This document shows, in pieces, positions 5,037 through 8,854 of a stretch of 8,854 nt of DNA (its first letter is position 1; every line of letters begins with the position of its first letter). The DNA comes from Chloroflexota bacterium (lineage in GTDB: Bacteria > Chloroflexota > Anaerolineae > Thermoflexales > Thermoflexaceae): assembly GCA_030550075.1 (NCBI GenBank), contig JAUQQB010000090.1:1-8854 (forward strand). The letters run 5' to 3'. The notes under the pieces were generated by a model. The model was not told the origin of the DNA. It searched no databases and was given only the letters and a program-made list of their open reading frames with translations. The position numbers were made by a program, and so were the translations under genes.

Positions 5037-6446
5037 ATGGCGAAAGGCTCCGTGGGACGTATCGTGCAAATCCTGGGGAACGTGGTGGATGTGGAGTTTC
5101 CGCCGGAAGAGCTTCCGGATATTTATAACGCGATCGAAGTTCCCCGGGATGGTCATCGTCTGGTGCTGGAGGTGCAGCAACACTTAAGCGGGGGAATGGT
5201 CCGCTGTATCGCCATGGACACCACGGATGGGCTCCGACGGGGCATGGTCGCGTATGATACCGGCGCTCCCATTGCCGTGCCGGTTGGAGAGATTACCCTG
5301 GGTCGGGTGTTCAACGTGCTGGGAGAGCCAATTGATGATAAGGGCCCGGTTCGCGCCCAGGAATATCGGCCCATTCATCAGCCCCCGCCAGCTCTTGAGG
5401 AGCAATCCACCCAAATCGAGGTCTTCGAGACCGGGTTGAAGGTGATCGATTTGATCGCGCCGTTCATGCGGGGCGGTAAGGTAGCGGTCTTCGGCGGCGC
5501 GGGAGTGGGCAAGACCGTGATCATCATGGAGCTCATCCGGAATATCGCCACTGTTCATAAGGGGATCTCTGTCTTCGCCGGGATCGGCGAGCGCACCCGT
5601 GAGGGCACCCAGCTTTATCGCGAGATGATCGAGGCGGGGGTGATCGACAAGACCGTGATGGTCTTCGGTCAGATGAACGAGCCCCCTGGGGTGCGCCTGC
5701 GGGTCGGGCTGACCGCCCTCACGATGGCGGAATACTTCCGGGATCAGGGGCGGGATGTCCTCATCTTCATCGATAACATCTTCCGCTTCGTGATGTCCGG
5801 GTCGGAGGTCTCCGCCCTTCTGGGCCGCATGCCCTCGGCGGTCGGCTATCAGCCCACCCTGGCTTTCGAGATGGGGCAGCTCCAGGAGCGCATCACCTCC
5901 ACCCGACGCGGCGCGATCACCTCCATGCAGGCGGTGTATGTGCCGGCGGACGATTACTCCGACCCCGCTCCGGTGGCGACGTTTGCCCATCTGGATGCCA
6001 CGATCGCCTTAGAGCGAAGCATCGCCGAGAAGGGGATCTACCCGGCTGTGGACCCCCTGGCTTCCACCAGCCGGATCCTGGACCCGCGGATCGTAGGGGA
6101 GGAGCATTACACGGTGGCCCGCGAGGTGCAGCGGGTGCTTCAGCGGTATAAGGATCTCCAGGATATCATCGCCATCCTGGGGATCGATGAGCTGTCGGAA
6201 GAGGACAAGCTGATCGTGGCGCGGGCCCGGAAGATCGAGCGGTTCTTCAGCCAGCCGATGTTCGTCGCCGAGCAGTTCACCGGCTTGCCCGGCCGCTATG
6301 TCCCGCTGAAGGAAACCGTGCGCGGGTTCAGGGAGATCCTGGAGGGCAAGCACGACGATCTGCCCGAGGCGGCCTTCTATATGGTCGGCACGATCGACGA
6401 GGCGGTGGAGAAGGCCGAGCGTCTGCGGCGGGGCGAATTACGATGA
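5037..6446 (+). CDS. atpD: F1-ATP synthase subunit beta (catalytic)
   Basis: Catalytic subunit, 469 residues, usual length. It makes or hydrolyses ATP at the alpha-beta interface. Visible: N-terminal beta-barrel (about 5-80); Walker A GGAGVGKT (153-160); GERTREG (184-190) with catalytic Glu185; FGQMNEPPG (210-218); Walker B VLIFID (241-246); catch-loop segment VPADDYSDPAP (302-312); DELSEED (384-390), the helix-turn that contacts gamma and epsilon; and FYMVGTIDEAVEKA at the C-terminus. Sequence style, such as IALERSIA and DDYSDP, recalls Chloroflexus beta from memory. One local oddity is FRFVMSGSEVSALLGR (249-264), where most betas have F/Y-T-Q/L-A-G before S/T-E-V-S. The start follows GGGAGG; the stop overlaps the nucleotidyltransferase gene by 4 nt. 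Confidence 0.98.
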   Translation: MAKGSVGRIVQILGNVVDVEFPPEELPDIYNAIEVPRDGHRLVLEVQQHLSGGMVRCIAMDTTDGLRRGMVAYDTGAPIAVPVGEITLGRVFNVLGEPIDDKGPVRAQEYRPIHQPPPALEEQSTQIEVFETGLKVIDLIAPFMRGGKVAVFGGAGVGKTVIIMELIRNIATVHKGISVFAGIGERTREGTQLYREMIEAGVIDKTVMVFGQMNEPPGVRLRVGLTALTMAEYFRDQGRDVLIFIDNIFRFVMSGSEVSALLGRMPSAVGYQPTLAFEMGQLQERITSTRRGAITSMQAVYVPADDYSDPAPVATFAHLDATIALERSIAEKGIYPAVDPLASTSRILDPRIVGEEHYTVAREVQRVLQRYKDLQDIIAILGIDELSEEDKLIVARARKIERFFSQPMFVAEQFTGLPGRYVPLKETVRGFREILEGKHDDLPEAAFYMVGTIDEAVEKAERLRRGELR

Positions 6447-7183
6447 GCCCGGAAAACGATCCGCGTGAGCGATGGCCTGTGATTGTGGCGGAATATCGGG
6501 CCCTCCGGGAGGCGGAGCGGCGAGAGTTCGCCCGCGCCCCTCTGTCCGAGCGGTTGGAGGCGCTGGAGGCCCTTTGCAGTTTCCTGGAGGAGACGGAACG
6601 GATGGAGGGGACGGCGGTCCCTCAACCTTTTCATGAAATGCTGCGGCGGCTTCACCGCGTCCTTGAAAGCCTCGGGGTGCCCTATGCGATCCTGGGAGGG
6701 CTGGCGGCCGCCCTCTGGGGGATCGCCCGGACAACCGTGGACGTGGATGTGATCCTGCTCGTCCCGCCGGAGCAGCTGCCAGCCCTCCTGCGGGCGTTTC
6801 ATGAGGAAGGGTTTGCGGTAAGCCCGATGGCGCTGCAAAGGCTCCAGGAGGGACGCCCGGTCAAGCTCGCCTTCACCCGGCGCTTTTCGGTGGATCTGCG
6901 ATCCGCTTCCTTGCAACTGGATGTTCAGGCCATCCGCCGCGCGCGGGAGTTCGTCCTGTTCGGAATCCCGCTGCGCTTTGTGGCGCCGGAGGAGTTAATC
7001 GCTTACAAGCTGGCGCGCTGGGAGCCGATTGATCAGAACGATGTGCGTGGGGTGCTGGAAGCCCAGCGGGATCATCTGGACTTCGAATACCTGGAGACGG
7101 CGGTCCGGGGCCTGGCGGAGGAGGCGGGGCTTCCGGAGCTGTGGTTGCGCTGGATCCACCTGAAGGAGGAAATCCTGGGATGA
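6443..7183 (+). CDS. Predicted pol-beta-superfamily nucleotidyltransferase (DUF6036/AbiEii-like), embedded in the atp operon
   Basis: 246 residues. An N-terminal helical segment (about 1-55, rich in Glu, Arg and Leu) precedes a minimal nucleotidyltransferase core: ILGGLAAALWGIARTTVDVDV with GG at 85-86 and acidic pair D100/D102; a later strand SLQLDVQ whose D160 is a plausible third acidic residue; then APEELIAYKLARWEPIDQNDVRGVL (181-205), resembling the PEDLI-x-x-K segment followed by a D-V-R helix in this family. The three-acid catalytic set looks complete. Family members include toxin-like transferases of AbiE/MenAT type and uncharacterised housekeeping ones; substrate is unknown. The ATG overlaps the atpD stop (ATGA) and its own stop overlaps the atpC start (ATGA), so it is probably translationally coupled on both sides. 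No antitoxin-like partner gene lies next to it. I recognise the fold type, not the specific function. Confidence 0.8.
   Translation: MSPENDPRERWPVIVAEYRALREAERREFARAPLSERLEALEALCSFLEETERMEGTAVPQPFHEMLRRLHRVLESLGVPYAILGGLAAALWGIARTTVDVDVILLVPPEQLPALLRAFHEEGFAVSPMALQRLQEGRPVKLAFTRRFSVDLRSASLQLDVQAIRRAREFVLFGIPLRFVAPEELIAYKLARWEPIDQNDVRGVLEAQRDHLDFEYLETAVRGLAEEAGLPELWLRWIHLKEEILG
7164..7169 (+). promoter_or_regulatory. Shine-Dalgarno site of atpC, inside the nucleotidyltransferase gene
   Basis: AGGAGG lies 10 nt before the ATG at 7180 and within the last codons (Lys-Glu-Glu) of the nucleotidyltransferase. It decides the atpC start in favour of 7180 over an in-frame GTG at 7141. The latter would add 13 residues that do not resemble the epsilon N-terminus. 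Confidence 0.75.
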
Positions 7184-7608
7184 GCCCATTGCGTCTGGAG
7201 ATCGTCACTCAGGAGCGTGCCCTTTTCAGCGGGGACGTCGATATGGTGGTGGCTCCTGGTGTGGAGGGAGAGCTGGGGATCCTGCCCGGGCATGCGCCGC
7301 TGCTGACGGCCCTGGGTATTGGGCCGTTGCTGGCCCGAAGGGGCAGCGAGGAGCTCTGGTTTGCGATCCATGGGGGATTCATGGAGGTGACCCCGGAGAA
7401 AGTGATCGTCCTGGCGGATGTGGCGGAACAGGCAGAGGAGATCGATATCGCGCGGGCTGAGGAGGCCCGTCAGCGGGCGGAGCAGATCCTGAAGGAGCGG
7501 CCGGCCGGCGTTGACCTGAGCGCTGCCCTGGCTGCCCTGCGCCGCTCCCGGGTCCGTCTGGAGGTAGCCCGCCGCCGCCGCATCCGTCGTGAGGGATCCG
7601 CCGGATAA
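7180..7608 (+). CDS. atpC: F1-ATP synthase subunit epsilon
   Basis: Central-stalk subunit that couples F1 to the c-ring and can inhibit ATP hydrolysis; 142 residues, close to the usual 130-140. The N-terminal beta-sandwich domain (1-84) has the typical LEIVTQERALFSGDVDMVVAPGVEGELGILPGHAPLL pattern (residues 6-42), and GGFMEV (65-70). The C-terminal helical hairpin starts at about 85 and contains IDIARA (88-93), matching the I/L-D-x-x-R-A ATP-binding motif described for Bacillus PS3 epsilon. The last helix is strongly basic, with many Arg in the final 25 residues, unlike the usual ending. The start overlaps the nucleotidyltransferase stop (ATGA). It is the last atp gene here; no terminator follows before mreB. 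Confidence 0.96.
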   Translation: MSPLRLEIVTQERALFSGDVDMVVAPGVEGELGILPGHAPLLTALGIGPLLARRGSEELWFAIHGGFMEVTPEKVIVLADVAEQAEEIDIARAEEARQRAEQILKERPAGVDLSAALAALRRSRVRLEVARRRRIRREGSAG

Positions 7609-7762
7609 AGCGCCTCTTCCAGGATGACCGGGCGTTGTGGGGTCTGGAGGGCGCAGCCACGGCGTGCCTGCCAGGCCTGTAAACTTCAGCCGGACAGAAA
7701 ACCAGCGGGCTAACGAAGGCGGCCTGTCCAGCCCACGAAACACACGGCACAGGGACTTCACG
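7609..7762 (+). other. atpC-mreB spacer, no gene and no strong signal
   Basis: 154 nt. I see no T-run terminator and no convincing -35/-10 pair; TAAACT at 7680-7685 is a weak -10 candidate without a matching -35. Two modest inverted repeats are present: GCCTG-C-CAGGC (7666-7676), and GGACAG (7692-7697) facing CTGTCC (7724-7729). The reading frame of mreB is open upstream to an ATG at 7637, but the residues it would add do not look like MreB. mreB may be reached by readthrough from the atp operon. Confidence 0.4.
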
Positions 7763-8785
7763 ATGCTGACCAAGCGTTTGGGGATCGATCTAGGCACTGC
7801 AAATGTGCTGGTCTACGAGGTCGGCCGGGGGGTCGTCCTTCAGGAGCCTTCTGTTGTGGCCATGCCTGTGGACGGGGATGAGATCCTGGCGGTGGGGGAG
7901 GAGGCCCGGGCGATGTATGGCCGCACCCCGGAGATCATTGAGGTGATCCGACCTCTCCGGGATGGCGTGATCGCGGATTACTATGTGACCGAGCGGATGC
8001 TCCGATATTTTATCACCAAAGTCTGTGGCCCCATTCGCCTTTTCCGCCCCCACGTGATGATTTCGGTCCCGTATGGGGTGACCAGCGTGGAAAGCCGCGC
8101 GGTGCATGAGGCCGCTGTGGCCGCAGGGGCCCATCCTGGCCACGTTTATCTGATCCCGGAACCCCTGGCTGCCGCGCTGGGGGCGGGGCTGCCTGTGGAT
8201 ACCCCCACGGGCAATATGGTGGTCGATCTGGGCGGCGGCACAACGGAAGCAGCTGTGATTTCCATGCTGGGGATTGTGACCGCGCACTCGGTGCGGGTGG
8301 GCGGCATTCGAATGGATGAAGCGATCATCGGTTATGTGCGCCGGAAATATAACATGGCCATCGGAGAGCCGACGGCCGAGCAGGTGAAGATCCAGATCGG
8401 AACCGCTCTCCCCCTGGACCCTCCCCTGACGATGGAAGTGCAGGGAAGGGATCTGGTCACCGGACTGCCGCGCACCATCACCCTGAGCTCGGACGAGGTG
8501 CTGGAGGCGATCCAGGAACCGCTTCAGGCGGTCATTGGAGTGGTCCGGGCCGTTCTGGAACGGACGCCTCCGGAGCTGGCGGCGGATATTATTGACCGGG
8601 GGATGGCGCTGGTCGGTGGCGGAGCGATGCTCCGGCGGATCGATGAGTTCCTGACCCAGCAAACCGGCGTTCCCGCCTATGTGGCGGATGCCCCCATGGC
8701 ATGTGTGGCCATCGGAGCAGGAAAGGCGCTGGAGCATATTCACCTGTTTCAGCGAACACTGACCACGCTCTGGTCCTCCATATAG
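7763..8785 (+). CDS. mreB: Rod-shape-determining protein MreB (bacterial actin)
   Basis: 340 residues, standard MreB length. It polymerises with ATP under the membrane and guides lateral cell-wall synthesis. Visible actin-fold motifs: phosphate-1 loop GIDLGTANVLVY (7-18); SVPYGVTSVESRAV (101-114, usually CVPSGVT); IPEPLAAALGAGLPV (131-145) with the likely catalytic Glu133; phosphate-2 loop VVDLGGGTTEAAV (153-165); VGGIRMDEAIIGYVRRKYN (179-197); and the adenosine motif ALVGGGAMLRRIDEFL (282-297). A hydrophobic loop IRLF (91-94) sits where T. maritima MreB has its membrane-binding residues; there is no N-terminal amphipathic helix. I chose ATG 7763 because it gives the canonical start; a weak AGGGA (7751-7755) lies upstream, and the in-frame ATG at 7637 adds 42 unrelated residues. 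It lies 154 nt after atpC, same strand. Confidence 0.96.
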   Translation: MLTKRLGIDLGTANVLVYEVGRGVVLQEPSVVAMPVDGDEILAVGEEARAMYGRTPEIIEVIRPLRDGVIADYYVTERMLRYFITKVCGPIRLFRPHVMISVPYGVTSVESRAVHEAAVAAGAHPGHVYLIPEPLAAALGAGLPVDTPTGNMVVDLGGGTTEAAVISMLGIVTAHSVRVGGIRMDEAIIGYVRRKYNMAIGEPTAEQVKIQIGTALPLDPPLTMEVQGRDLVTGLPRTITLSSDEVLEAIQEPLQAVIGVVRAVLERTPPELAADIIDRGMALVGGGAMLRRIDEFLTQQTGVPAYVADAPMACVAIGAGKALEHIHLFQRTLTTLWSSI

Positions 8786-8827
8786 CCTCTAAGGTCTCGC
8801 TGTTTTCTCCTGGGGGCTTTGGGGGGC

Positions 8828-8854
8828 GAGCCGCGCGCCAAAGGCGTGCGGCTC
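8828..8854 (+). terminator. Probable intrinsic terminator after mreB (cut by window end)
   Basis: GAGCCGCGCGCC (8828-8839) and GGCGTGCGGCTC (8843-8854) form a 12-bp stem with one G-U pair and an AAA loop, 43 nt after the mreB stop. The stem ends exactly at the last base of the window, so the T-run that would confirm a Rho-independent terminator cannot be seen. Confidence 0.6.

Noticed and set aside
6443..7183. Complete toxin-antitoxin pair of AbiE type
   Set aside because: Only the transferase-like gene is present; both neighbours are ATP synthase genes, so no antitoxin partner can be called.
7637..7762. Extended N-terminus for mreB (42 extra residues)
   Set aside because: The added residues do not resemble MreB, and the ATG at 7763 gives the canonical start and length.

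Overview
The window reads as a GC-rich chromosomal segment of a member of the Chloroflexota, perhaps a thermophilic Thermoflexus- or Anaerolineae-like lineage. That placement is inference from the style of the ATP synthase alpha and beta sequences and from several Uma2-family genes lying together; no database search was possible. All genes lie on the + strand.

Layout. (1) Positions 1-285: the 3' end of an M42-family metallo-aminopeptidase gene. (2) Positions 286-364: a short spacer with a good sigma70-type promoter (TTGAAG, 16 bp, TATAAT) and a GTGA-N6-TCACA palindrome over the predicted transcription start, followed by a clear Shine-Dalgarno (SD) sequence. (3) Positions 365-7608: an F1-ATP synthase gene cluster in the order alpha, gamma, beta, epsilon (atpA-atpG-atpD-atpC), interrupted twice by accessory genes. 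Three tandem Uma2/DUF820 PD-(D/E)XK nuclease-like paralogues sit between atpA and atpG, and a predicted pol-beta-type nucleotidyltransferase sits between atpD and atpC. (4) Positions 7609-7762: a spacer without an obvious terminator or strong promoter. (5) Positions 7763-8785: mreB, the actin-like cell-shape gene. (6) Positions 8828-8854: a 12-bp, 3-nt-loop hairpin, probably the terminator, cut by the window end.

How the genes work together. The four atp genes encode the catalytic head and central stalk of F1 (alpha3 beta3 gamma epsilon). F0 (a, b, c) and delta are not next to them in this window, so the operon is split. The accessory genes appear to be co-transcribed with the ATP synthase genes. 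The Uma2 genes follow one another with 1-nt stop/start overlaps, and the nucleotidyltransferase overlaps both atpD and atpC by 4 nt (ATGA). They are intact reading frames that keep the operon continuous, not obvious transposon debris: no transposase or terminal inverted repeats were seen.

The main novelty is this architecture: two unrelated nucleic-acid-enzyme-type families built into an essential, highly expressed operon. The Uma2 array also has near-identical ends and diverged middles, which points to recombination or gene conversion between copies. The role of the accessory genes is unknown.
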